Positions 1 to 6,470 are shown, counted from the stretch's first letter. The stretch is DNA of 12,485 nucleotides from Deltaproteobacteria bacterium (GCA_021789795.1 JAJYJA010000063.1:1-12485); one strand, 5' to 3'. Notes: generated by a model not told the origin, from the sequence alone. Made by a program: numbers and translations.

Positions 1-71
1 AAGGGCTCGAAAGACGAGCAGGAACAACTCGTTGTGGGATTTTAGCAGACCGCGCACGGATTACTGTTGAT

Positions 72-213
72 AAGCTAGCAAGAAAGTAGCCATCGACTAA
101 GCTAAAAGGCCGACATGCCAGGCGCGGGGGGTGTTGGGCGAGTGAGGCCATACCTCCGATATGCCGAACCAGCAAAGCCGCCGCCCAACGCCTCAAAGAC
201 GCCAAACGCCACA
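72..213 (+). repeat. Dispersed repeat family A, copy 1 (diverged)
   Basis: This intergenic repeat shares an ordered set of blocks with copies at 541-665, 3390-3466 and 3561-3709: a GCAAGAAAGTAGCC-like left end, the core AAAAGGCCGACATGCCAGGC, then GGCGAGTGAGGCCATAC and the partner ATATGCCGAACC. The second block pair can fold into a hairpin (GGCCATA against TATGCC). The right end is poorly conserved. It lies directly downstream of the IHF/HU gene. Bases 1-71 upstream show no convincing gene; a short open frame ends with TAG at 43-45 and could be the tail of a gene outside the window, but it is too short to call. Confidence 0.75.
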
Positions 214-233
214 TCCACGGAAGTCACCCGCGA

Positions 234-518
234 CTATTCGCCGTTAATGCGGTCGCGCAGGATTCCAGACGGCTTGAAGGTCACCACCGTGCGGGCGTCG
301 AGCATCAGGGCGTCACCGGTCTGGGGGTTACGCCCGCGCCGGGGCTTCTTCTTCTTGACCGAGAACTTGCCAAATCCGCTCAGCAACAGGTCGTTACCAT
401 CCTCCAGGCAACCCTTGGAGATACGAAGAAAGGCCTCCACCACATCGGTGGCCTCCACCTTGGTCAAGTCATAGGTGTCGTAAACCTTGTGCACCAGATC
501 CGCCTTGGTCAACGTCAT
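234..518 (-). CDS. IHF-alpha/HU-family DNA-bending protein
   Basis: This 94-residue nucleoid protein should bind DNA as a dimer and bend it sharply, helping to compact the chromosome and to assemble regulatory and recombination complexes. It has the family pattern throughout: N-terminal helices (MTLTKADLV, residues 1-9), the GFGKFSV strand at 48-54, the DNA-arm signature GRNPQTGD at 62-69 with the intercalating proline at 65, and a closing VVTFKPSGILRDRIN. Length and the start resemble IHF-alpha more than HU, but the two are hard to separate from one sequence, so no symbol is given. The ATG has a strong ribosome site (AGGGAGGA, minus strand, 523-530). Copies of repeat family A flank it on both sides, and the upstream copy begins only 23 bases from the start codon, so its promoter must lie in or beyond the repeat unless it is read through from eno. 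Confidence 0.93.
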   Translation of the reverse strand: MTLTKADLVHKVYDTYDLTKVEATDVVEAFLRISKGCLEDGNDLLLSGFGKFSVKKKKPRRGRNPQTGDALMLDARTVVTFKPSGILRDRINGE

Positions 519-540
519 GAGTTCCTCCCTTAAACTTTGA

Positions 541-665
541 TAGTCTCACAAAAAAATAGCCGATGGCTAAGCAAAAAGGCCGACATGCCAGGCGCGGGGT
601 CCGGTTGGCAAGTGAGGAGGCCATAACACCGGCATGTCAACCGGGCAGGTAAAACCGCCCCGCCA
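541..665 (+). repeat. Dispersed repeat family A, copy 2
   Basis: The copy shows a CACAAAAAAATAGCC left end, the perfect small hairpin TAGCC-GAT-GGCTA (556-568), the core GCAAAAAGGCCGACATGCCA (571-590) and a second imperfect hairpin around 618-640. It is in the same orientation as copy 1. It fills most of the gap between eno and the IHF/HU gene and so sits in the upstream control region of the latter. Confidence 0.85.
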
Positions 666-669
666 TTCT

Positions 670-699
670 GTCCCCTCCCCACTGGGGTGGGACGGGGAC
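670..699 (-). terminator. Possible terminator hairpin after eno
   Basis: On the minus strand GTCCCCGTCCC pairs with a GGGGAGGGGAC arm around a short loop, giving a very GC-rich hairpin about 60 bases past the eno stop. There is no good T-run directly after it; only a TTTT lies about 20 bases further on. It may weaken rather than stop transcription. The fold is seen; the function is inferred. Confidence 0.3.
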
Positions 700-758
700 G
701 CCGGGGATCAGGCCCCTCCCCTCATCCCCGTAATTTTGCCGGCGGATCACCTAAGGAC

Positions 759-2054
759 TCAAGCCCGCAGGTGCTTTACCCCCGCCCGTCCGGCATAGCG
801 GCCGGCCGACCCCAGGGCCTCCTCGATCCGCAGCAGTTGATTGTACTTGGCGATCCGCTCTCCGCGGGACAGGGAGCCGGTCTTGATCAGCCCGGCGTTG
901 ACCGCCACCGCCAGGTCGGCGATAGTGGTGTCCTCCGTCTCCCCTGAACGGTGGGAGACGACCGCGGTGTAACCGGCCCGGTGGGCCGTCTCCACCGCCT
1001 CTAAGGTCTCGGTGACGGTGCCGATCTGGTTGAGCTTGATCAGCACCGAGTTGCCCACCCCCGCCTCGACACCCCGCCTGATGATCGCCGGATTGGTGAC
1101 GAAGATGTCGTCGCCCACCAGTTGAATCTTCCCCCCCAGGCGGTCGGTCAACCGGCGCCAGCCCGACCAATCCGCCTCGCCCAGGCCATCCTCGATCGAG
1201 ACCACCGGATACCTCGCCACCCAGTCCGCAAACCACTCGACCATCTCCTCCGAGGTCTTGACCTGGCCCTGCTCTCCGGCCAGGACGTAACGCTTCCTCT
1301 TCGCGTCCCAAAGCTCGCTTGCCGCCGGGTCCAGGGCCAGAGCCACCTCCTGGCCGGGGGTGTATCCCGCCTTGGTAATCGCCAAGAGCAGCAACTCCAC
1401 CGCCTCCTCGTTGGAACGCAGGTTGGGGGCGAAGCCGCCCTCGTCGCCCACCGTGGTCTGGTGCCCCGCCTTTTTCAACACCGCCTTTAGGCTGTGGAAG
1501 CACTCCACCCCCATTCCCAAGGCCTCGGTAAAGCTCTTGGCCCCCACCGGCAGGATCATGAACTCCTGGATATCGACGTTGTTGTCGGCATGGACGCCGC
1601 CGTTGATGACGTTCATCATCGGCACCGGCAGGGTGCGGGCGTTCACCCCCCCCAGATAGGCGTAGAGGGGCAGGCCCACCGCCACCGCCGCCGCCCTGGC
1701 CACCGCCATCGACACCCCGAGGATGGCGTTGGCCCCCAATTTGCCCTTATTGTCAGTGCCGTCCAGGGCGATCAGGGTGTGATCGATCAGGGCCTGCCGC
1801 CGGGCATCCAGGCCGATGATCCCAGGGCCGAGGATCGTGTTGACGTTGGCCACCGCCCGCAACACCCCCTTGCCGTTCAGCCGCTTGCGCTTTACGTCCC
1901 TAAGTTCCAGGGCCTCCCGGCTGCCGGTCGAGGCCCCCGAGGGCACGATGGCCCGCCCCGAGCGGCCGCCGGCCAAGAACACCTCCACCTCCACGGTGGG
2001 ATTCCCCCGCGAATCGAATACCTCCCGTCCCCGCACCCCGCTGATTTCCGTCAT
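759..2054 (-). CDS. eno: Enolase (phosphopyruvate hydratase)
   Basis: This 431-residue enzyme interconverts 2-phosphoglycerate and phosphoenolpyruvate in glycolysis and gluconeogenesis in the cytoplasm. Length and sequence are standard for bacterial enolase. By comparison with the family, the functional residues are all present: His155 in the GGVHADNN loop, Glu164, the catalytic Glu205 in GDEGGFAPN, the magnesium ligands Asp242, Glu288 (SIEDG) and Asp315 (GDDIFVTN), the catalytic Lys340 in LIKLNQIG, His368 in VVSHRSGETED and Lys391 in LIKTGSLSRGER. The ATG is preceded by AAGGAGG (2059-2065, minus strand), which overlaps the stop codon of pilC. The two genes are thus very likely translated from one message. 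Identification is firm. Confidence 0.98.
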   Translation of the reverse strand: MTEISGVRGREVFDSRGNPTVEVEVFLAGGRSGRAIVPSGASTGSREALELRDVKRKRLNGKGVLRAVANVNTILGPGIIGLDARRQALIDHTLIALDGTDNKGKLGANAILGVSMAVARAAAVAVGLPLYAYLGGVNARTLPVPMMNVINGGVHADNNVDIQEFMILPVGAKSFTEALGMGVECFHSLKAVLKKAGHQTTVGDEGGFAPNLRSNEEAVELLLLAITKAGYTPGQEVALALDPAASELWDAKRKRYVLAGEQGQVKTSEEMVEWFADWVARYPVVSIEDGLGEADWSGWRRLTDRLGGKIQLVGDDIFVTNPAIIRRGVEAGVGNSVLIKLNQIGTVTETLEAVETAHRAGYTAVVSHRSGETEDTTIADLAVAVNAGLIKTGSLSRGERIAKYNQLLRIEEALGSAGRYAGRAGVKHLRA

Positions 2055-2063
2055 CCCGCCTCC

Positions 2064-3272
2064 TTACTTGATCGCCCCGGCCATCGAGAAGATCGGTAGA
2101 TACATGGCCACCACCAGGCCGCCGATCATCCCGCCCAGGAAGACCATCATCAGCGGCTCGATGGCCGCGGTCAGGTTCTCCACCGCCTGATCGACCTCCT
2201 CGTCGTAAAAATCGGCGATCTTCTCCAGCATGGTGTCCAAGGCCCCGGTGGACTCGCCGACGTTGATCATCTGCACCACCATGCTCGGGAAGACCCCGGT
2301 CTCCTCCAGGGGCTCGGCCAGTGCTCGGCCCTCCTTGATCGCATCCACCACCCGGAAGACCGCCGTCTCGATCACCTTGTTGCCCGCCGTCCTGGCCACC
2401 ACGTTTAAGGAATCCATGATCGGCACCCCGCTGGTCATCATCGTCCCCAGGGTGCGGGTGAACTTGGCCACCGCCACCCGCCGGATCAGCGGCCCGAGAA
2501 TTGGCAGCACCAGGAGCAGTTGGTCGATCTTCTTCTTGCCCTTATCGGTGCGGTTGATGCGCTTGATCAGCCAAACCAGGGCAAAGACACCCCCCAGCAT
2601 GAAGATGATATTGCCCTTGACGAACTGGCTCATGTCGACCACCATCTGGGTGGGGGCGGGCAAGGCCGAGCCGAAATCGGCGAACATCTTCTGGAACACC
2701 GGCACCACGAAGACCAGCATCACCGCCATGACCACGAACGAGATGCACAGGCAGATCACCGGATAGGTCATGGCGCCCTTGACCTTCTTGACCAGGGCCA
2801 TGTTCTTTTCCATGTAAGCGGCCAGCCGGGAGAGGATGGTGTCCAGGATGCCGCCCACCTCGCCGGCGTCGATCATGTTGCAGTAGAGGTTGTCGAAGAC
2901 TTGCGGGTGCTTCTTCATCGCCTCGGCGATGGTACTGCCGGTCTCCACGTCGGTACGCACCGTTTGCAGGATCTTCTTGAAGGTGGTGTTCTCCTGCTGC
3001 CGGGTCAGGATCTCCAGGCTCTGCACCAGGGGCAGGCCGGCGTCGATCATGGTGGAGAGTTGGCGGGTGAAGATCACCACGTCCTTGCCGGTGACCTTGG
3101 GCTGAAAAAAGGAGATGCCGCTCAAGAGGTCCTTGGGGGCCTCCTTCACCAGCGAGGGGGTGATGCGCATCTTCTTTAGGGTGGTCTGAGCCGCGGCCAG
3201 GTTCACCGCCTCGATCTTGCCCTTGCGCTTCTCCCCGTAGGAGTTGATCCCCTTGTAGATAAATAGTGGCAC
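2064..3272 (-). CDS. pilC: Type IV pilus inner-membrane platform protein PilC (GspF family)
   Basis: This 402-residue protein should form the inner-membrane platform of a type IV pilus, coupling the PilB/PilT motors to pilin assembly and removal. It has two copies of the type II secretion F domain (about 66-189 and 269-391). Marker stretches are QLSTMIDAGLPLVQSLEIL in the first, GSALPAPTQ after the first membrane segment, and FTRTLGTMMTSGVPIMDSL in the second. Three membrane segments are visible near 172-195, 221-238 and 373-394. Length is typical. The start is a GTG with a GGGGAG ribosome site eight bases upstream; no better ATG is in frame. Other pilus genes (pilB, pilT, pilS, pilR) are not in the window, so this gene is either detached from the cluster or its former neighbours were lost. 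A GspF of a type II secretion system is the alternative, but the sequence looks more like PilC. Confidence 0.93.
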   Translation of the reverse strand: MPLFIYKGINSYGEKRKGKIEAVNLAAAQTTLKKMRITPSLVKEAPKDLLSGISFFQPKVTGKDVVIFTRQLSTMIDAGLPLVQSLEILTRQQENTTFKKILQTVRTDVETGSTIAEAMKKHPQVFDNLYCNMIDAGEVGGILDTILSRLAAYMEKNMALVKKVKGAMTYPVICLCISFVVMAVMLVFVVPVFQKMFADFGSALPAPTQMVVDMSQFVKGNIIFMLGGVFALVWLIKRINRTDKGKKKIDQLLLVLPILGPLIRRVAVAKFTRTLGTMMTSGVPIMDSLNVVARTAGNKVIETAVFRVVDAIKEGRALAEPLEETGVFPSMVVQMINVGESTGALDTMLEKIADFYDEEVDQAVENLTAAIEPLMMVFLGGMIGGLVVAMYLPIFSMAGAIK

Positions 3273-3280
3273 CGTTAGGT

Positions 3281-3295
3281 CTCCCCAAAAGGGGG
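3281..3295 (-). promoter_or_regulatory. Ribosome site of pilC inside a small hairpin
   Basis: On the minus strand CCCC-TTTT-GGGG forms a four-pair hairpin whose 3' arm is the GGGG of the GGGGAG ribosome site, eight bases before the GTG start of pilC. If it forms in RNA it would partly hide the site and lower translation. The hairpin is short, so the effect may be small. Confidence 0.3.
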
Positions 3296-3530
3296 CTCAG
3301 CCGACCTCAATCTGCCCCCCTTCTAAAAAGTTATCATCGACACGGATCAAGCCTTCCCGCCCACCCTCCGGGGAGACAAGCCAGCGGTGATGGCCTTGCA
3401 AAAAGGCGGCCACTGGCCAAGCAAAAGGGCCGACATGCCAGGTGCGGGTGCGTCTGGCGAGTGAGCTACAAGTAAAATAGTTTAGCCTCCCTTTCCCCTC
3501 TTGGTCAAGGTCAAATATCTTCGTTTATTC
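3296..3530. other. Gene-free stretch upstream of pilC
   Basis: I see no protein or RNA gene here. The stretch holds the truncated repeat at 3390-3466 and ends at the palindromic composite starting near 3521. No clear sigma-70 promoter for pilC stands out: minus-strand GATAAC-like hexamers near 3335 lack a well-spaced -35 partner. Confidence 0.5.
3390..3466 (+). repeat. Dispersed repeat family A, copy 3 (truncated)
   Basis: It begins with ATGGCCTTGCAAAAA (3390-3404), matching the inverted end of the intact copy at 3561-3709, followed by GGCC-ACT-GGCC, GCAAAAGGGCCGACATGCCA (3421-3440) and GGCGAGTGAG, then stops matching; the right half is missing. The first hairpin has an A-T to G-C double change relative to copies 2 and 4, which keeps the pairing. 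Confidence 0.85.
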
Positions 3531-3841
3531 GTAACGATCCAGCTTAGTGCCGCAGAATTGATGGCGTCGCAAAAAGACCGATCTACTGCGGCGCGTGGCG
3601 GTTTGGCTCGCTCGGCATACCATCTGTATGGCCTCACTCGCCAAACACACCCCGCTCCTTGTATATCGGCCCTTTTGCTTAGCCATCGGCTACCTTTTTG
3701 CGACCTCATCAGAATTGGCATCTACTGGGAACCGTAACTATTCAGCCGCGCCCCAGATGCGCGAAACCCAGCCGGCGAGCTATACTTTCGGTATGTGAGC
3801 CGGCTGGTGACAAAGCAGATGGGGTGCGGCTGGATAGTTAC
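3521..3841. repeat. Palindromic composite repeat family B, copy 1, interrupted
   Basis: Two hairpin modules lie side by side. The left one starts with GTAACGATCCAG at 3531 and is split at 3560 by the inserted element; rejoined, it pairs CCAG with CTGG and TGCC with GGCA around the loop GCAGAATT. The right one (3734-3841) is a 108-bp near-palindrome running from GTAACTATTCAGCCGC to GCGGCTGGATAGTTAC. Excluding the insert, a nearly identical copy begins near 12335. The right arm overlaps the end of the hydrolase gene. It carries no coding capacity of its own. Confidence 0.9.
3561..3709 (-). mobile_element. MITE-like element (repeat family A, intact copy) with 8-bp target duplication
   Basis: This 149-bp element has 15-bp inverted ends, ATGGCGTCGCAAAAA on the left and TTTTTGCGACCTCAT on the right, matching at 13 of 15 positions. 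It is flanked on both sides by CAGAATTG (3553-3560 and 3710-3717). The uninterrupted related site at 12366-12373 has CAGAATTG once, which shows that the element was inserted and duplicated its target. Inside, on the minus strand, are the TAGCC-GAT-GGCTA hairpin and a larger one with GGCGAGTGAGGCCATAC against GTATGCCGAGCGAGCC. No protein is encoded, so it must have been moved by a transposase from elsewhere. The transposase family cannot be told from these ends. Confidence 0.9.
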
Positions 3842-4520
3842 CAACATTTCCCGCCGCCAGGATCGCCGGAAAACACTCGCCCATCAGGCCCATGCAGGTC
3901 TCGGGATGGGTGAAGGGCAGGCCGTGGCCGGCCCCCGCGATCATCAGCAACCGGCTGGCCGGGATAAAGGCGGCCAGCTCCCGGGCCCGTTGCGGGCGGA
4001 CGATGCGGTCGTCCTGGCCGTGCAGAATAAGGGTGGGCGGCCAAGTGGCCGCCGGCCGCGACTGGAGCCGGCCCTGGTCGAGGAGATTCAAATCTCGCGC
4101 CAACAGCTCGGTATCCATCTCCTTAGCCTGCGGCACCGGTTCCCACGGGCAGCCGCAATCCCGGTGAAAGTCGCGGAGCAGGGCCTCGGGGTCGGCGGCC
4201 AGCCGGGAGCGCAGACGTTGCAAGTGCCCCCTGGTAAACCGACCATCATCGGGAGACTGGCCGTGAAAGTGGACAAAGCCGCCGATGATCACCAACAGCC
4301 GCGCCTGCTCGATTAAACCATCCGGCAGGAGATGCAGACCCAGCGAGTGGCAGATCAACACCAGCGGGCCGGGCGATCCGTCTAAGGCGTCGAGGAAACG
4401 CGCCCGGCCCCCATAGCCCCGGTTCCCCAACGCCCAGACCGAGCCTACGGGCAGCAATCCCAGCCAGCCGCGCCAGCAGTCAGCGGCAAAACCCCAGCCG
4501 TGCTGGAAGGCAAATCGCAT
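3780..4520 (-). CDS. Alpha/beta hydrolase, probable pimeloyl-ACP methyl ester esterase (BioH/BioG-like)
   Basis: This 246-residue alpha/beta hydrolase probably removes the methyl ester from pimeloyl-ACP methyl ester, the last step before BioF in biotin synthesis. A catalytic triad is visible: Ser59 in the elbow CHSLG, an aspartate in GQDDRIV (170 or 171, most likely 171) and His199 in GAGHG. The N-terminal FQHGWG fits the oxyanion loop seen in BioH-type proteins. The elbow departs from the usual G-x-S-x-G by a cysteine at the first position. The ATG follows the bioF stop by one base (TGA-C-ATG), so translation is coupled; the open frame extends further upstream but that part lies inside bioF. 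The last 19-20 codons and the TAG stop are supplied by palindromic repeat B, so the original C-terminus was probably different. The biotin role rests mainly on the neighbour; another esterase is possible. Confidence 0.82.
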   Translation of the reverse strand: MRFAFQHGWGFAADCWRGWLGLLPVGSVWALGNRGYGGRARFLDALDGSPGPLVLICHSLGLHLLPDGLIEQARLLVIIGGFVHFHGQSPDDGRFTRGHLQRLRSRLAADPEALLRDFHRDCGCPWEPVPQAKEMDTELLARDLNLLDQGRLQSRPAATWPPTLILHGQDDRIVRPQRARELAAFIPASRLLMIAGAGHGLPFTHPETCMGLMGECFPAILAAGNVGNYPAAPHLLCHQPAHIPKV

Positions 4521-4521
4521 G

Positions 4522-5697
4522 TCAACCGTTGGCAAAAGAAGAGATGGCGGCCAGCAGCCGGTCGACCTGCTCCTGGGTATGCAGGGCGGAGAGGGCAAGT
4601 CGCAACCGGGCCCGTCCCGGCTCCACGGTGGGCGGACGGATGGCGGTAGCCAGGAACCCATGCCGCGACAACCAGCGAGACATGGCCAGGGCGCGGCGGG
4701 CGTCGCCCAGGATGACCGGCACGATCTGGGTGGTCGAATCGCCGGGGGAGAGACCAAGGGCGCGCAGCCCCTGCCGCAGGCCATCGGCCAAGCGGTGCAG
4801 GTGTGCCCGCTCCCGGTCCATTTCCGGGGCCAGGGCGAGGGCCGCCTCGATGGCGCCCAGCACCGGCGGCGGCAGGGCGGTGGAGTAGATCAGCCCGGAG
4901 CAGAAATTTATCAGGTACTCCCTAAGCTCGGCGGAACAGGACACATAGGCCCCGTAGCTGCCCAGGCCCTTGCCGAAGGTGCCCATCAGCACATCGATGT
5001 CCTTGCCGCAGCCCAGCCCCATGCCCCCCGGCCCCAGCACCCCGGTGGCGTGGGCCTCGTCGATCATCAGCAGGGCCCGATGCCTGCGGCTCACCGCGAT
5101 CAGGGCGTCGAGGTCGGCCCGGTCGCCGTCCATGCTGAACACCGACTCGCTGACCACCAGCATCCGCTCGGACTCCTGGCCGTGCCGGGTGAGCAGCTCT
5201 TCAAGATGCGCAAGGTCGTTATGCCGGAAGCGCACCAGTTTCGCCCGGCTCAGAATGATCCCCTGGATCAGACTGTTGTGACAGAGCCGGTCGGCCAGCA
5301 CCAGGGAGCGCCGGTTGACGAGGGCCGGGATCAGGGCAACGTTGGCCTGATACCCGGAGTTCAGGATCAGGGCCGCCTCGGCGCCCTTGAGCCGGGCCAG
5401 CCTCGCCTCCAGTTCCGGCAGGCAATCCAGGTTGCCGCAAACGAGCCGCGAGGCGGTGGCCCCGACCCCGTAGCGCCGGAGGTAGCGTGCCGCCCCCTCG
5501 ATCAGGGCGGGATGGCGGGCCAGACCCAGGTAGTCGTTGGAGCTGAAATTGACAAGGGCCTGTCCCGCCATCTCGACCAGGGTTCCGGTCAGGGGAGTTA
5601 TGGCGGTCAGGCCCCGAAGTTGATCAGCGCGCCGCCGCGACTCCAGGGCGGCGCGCAGGAAGGAAGGACGGGAGGCGGCCCCCAGGGGGCGCGCCAT
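4522..5697 (-). CDS. bioF: 8-amino-7-oxononanoate synthase (BioF type)
   Basis: This 391-residue PLP enzyme of the alpha-oxoamine synthase family should join pimeloyl-ACP (or -CoA) with L-alanine, releasing CO2, to make 8-amino-7-oxononanoate for biotin. Visible family marks are NFSSNDYLGLA (50-60), the PLP-stacking His140 in ADRLCHNSL, DEAHATGVLG with Asp213 and His216, and the PLP lysine Lys243 in TFGKGLGSYGAY. Length matches BioF. The close relative 2-amino-3-ketobutyrate CoA ligase is the main alternative; the linked hydrolase favours BioF. The ATG at 5697 is chosen because it gives the normal N-terminus, though its GGGGAG is only three bases away. A GTG at 5712 that overlaps the stop of the upstream regulator (GTGA) would add five residues and is also plausible. 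It is tightly packed between the regulator and the hydrolase. Confidence 0.9.
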   Translation of the reverse strand: MARPLGAASRPSFLRAALESRRRADQLRGLTAITPLTGTLVEMAGQALVNFSSNDYLGLARHPALIEGAARYLRRYGVGATASRLVCGNLDCLPELEARLARLKGAEAALILNSGYQANVALIPALVNRRSLVLADRLCHNSLIQGIILSRAKLVRFRHNDLAHLEELLTRHGQESERMLVVSESVFSMDGDRADLDALIAVSRRHRALLMIDEAHATGVLGPGGMGLGCGKDIDVLMGTFGKGLGSYGAYVSCSAELREYLINFCSGLIYSTALPPPVLGAIEAALALAPEMDRERAHLHRLADGLRQGLRALGLSPGDSTTQIVPVILGDARRALAMSRWLSRHGFLATAIRPPTVEPGRARLRLALSALHTQEQVDRLLAAISSFANG

Positions 5698-5708
5698 GGA
5701 CTCCCCGC

Positions 5709-6206
5709 TCACGCCTCGCCAATGGCCTCCTTGGTCTTCTTGGCGGCGGCCCGCTTGGTGACGGGCTTGGCCTTGGCAGCGGGCTTGCCCTTCTTCTCGG
5801 CGATGGATTTCTTCAAGTTGTCCGGGATACCGCGCGCCTTGCCCGCCTTCTTGCGGCTGGCGGACAGGGCCTTGGCGCACAGGGGCTGACGCAGCTTGAA
5901 GCCGTATTTCTGGCGATACTGGCGGCCATCGAGGTTGTGGGATTCCAGGTGCTTGGGCGACAACACCTTGAACTCCTGGCCGCACTCCAGACAGACGACC
6001 TTGTTCTTCATGATCGACTTTTCCGGGGTCAAGGCCAGGGACTGAACCTCCTGCTCGTCGTCCTGATTCTGCTCCTTGACCTGCAAGTTTTGCAGGGCCT
6101 TGTAAGTTGATTGCAAAGCCAGGGCTATCTCTTCCGGGGTCATGCTCTTGGTGGCGCTTTGAGCCTGAATAATATCGGCCGCCATTTCAACTAGTGATTT
6201 GCTCAT
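5709..6206 (-). CDS. MucR/Ros-family zinc-finger transcription regulator with Lys/Ala-rich tail
   Basis: This 165-residue protein looks like a MucR/Ros-type regulator, which binds AT-rich DNA near promoters and often represses its own gene. The core CLECGQEFKVLSPKHLESH gives Cys72, Cys75, His86 and His90, a C-x2-C-x10-H-x3-H zinc site, followed by the YRQKYGF stretch typical of the family. The N-terminal helix region (about 1-45) matches the oligomerisation part of MucR proteins. Unusually, the C-terminus after about residue 115 is rich in Lys and Ala (KKGKPAAKAKP and onward), resembling a histone H1-like DNA-coating tail. The ATG has a good AGGAGA site nearby. bioF follows with at most a one-base gap or a short overlap, so regulator and biotin genes are probably one operon. 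A target in biotin or in the divergent chemotaxis-like operon is inference. Confidence 0.87.
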   Translation of the reverse strand: MSKSLVEMAADIIQAQSATKSMTPEEIALALQSTYKALQNLQVKEQNQDDEQEVQSLALTPEKSIMKNKVVCLECGQEFKVLSPKHLESHNLDGRQYRQKYGFKLRQPLCAKALSASRKKAGKARGIPDNLKKSIAEKKGKPAAKAKPVTKRAAAKKTKEAIGEA

Positions 6207-6318
6207 GCAATAATCTCCTTTCTCGGTTTATGGCTTGACCTGACAATAGGCCCCGCCTTTAATTAAAAACTACCAATTGTCTTCCCTGTTAAGTTATCTC
6301 AAAGCAAAAAGCAACCAA

Positions 6319-6348
6319 ATAATGAGGTCATTATACAAAAACAACCAA
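6319..6348 (-). promoter_or_regulatory. Possible -10 element of the MucR-like gene with overlapping palindrome
   Basis: On the minus strand TATAAT (6330-6335) is a perfect -10 hexamer about 125 bases before the regulator start. It overlaps the palindrome ATAATGA-GG-TCATTAT (6319-6334). The heptamer CAACCAA occurs at 6312-6318 and 6342-6348, on either side. No good -35 lies at the expected distance, so an activator or an extended site would be needed. The overlap suits repression, possibly self-repression by the AT-binding regulator. Confidence 0.4.
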
Positions 6349-6358
6349 TCTCCCCCCA

Positions 6359-6418
6359 GCTAATCTCCTCTAATTTTTTCAAGCCGCCTGGGACTGGTCT
6401 GCCCCAGAAGAGATTAGC
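6359..6418. repeat. Inverted repeat in the divergent control region
   Basis: GCTAATCTCCTCT (6359-6371) and AGAAGAGATTAGC (6406-6418) are inverted copies matching at 12 of 13 positions, separated by 34 bases. In RNA from either strand they would form a long stem-loop. A binding site for a dimeric regulator or a leader structure are both possible. Confidence 0.5.
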
Positions 6419-6441
6419 AAACGTCGAACCAACGAAAACCA

Positions 6442-6470
6442 TTGACTTTCATGCCGCCCCCGGCTATCAA
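6442..6470 (+). promoter_or_regulatory. Possible sigma-70 promoter for the cheD-HDOD operon
   Basis: TTGACT (6442-6447), a 17-base spacer and TATCAA (6465-6470) fit a sigma-70 promoter reading rightward. It would leave a leader of about 260 bases. A second TTGACT starts near 6500 but lacks a good -10. Weak evidence. Confidence 0.3.

Noticed and set aside
1..45. Short open frame at the left edge ending in TAG
   Set aside because: Fourteen codons give no way to judge whether it is the end of a real gene.
72..3709. Repeat copies as a possible CRISPR array
   Set aside because: The copies are few, 80-150 bp long, far apart, diverged and in different orientations, with no regular spacers or cas genes.
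4521..4784. Upstream extension of the hydrolase frame
   Set aside because: It lies inside bioF and is low-complexity Pro/Ser/Arg; the ATG at 4520 directly follows the bioF stop.
4519..5889. 456-codon open frame on the plus strand opposite bioF
   Set aside because: It is a GC-driven shadow of bioF; the translation is rich in Gly, Gln, Pro and His with no family pattern, while the other strand has full PLP-enzyme motifs.
5698..5985. Upstream extension of the bioF frame
   Set aside because: The extra residues overlap the zinc-finger regulator gene and resemble no BioF N-terminus; ATG 5697 (or GTG 5712) gives the expected length.
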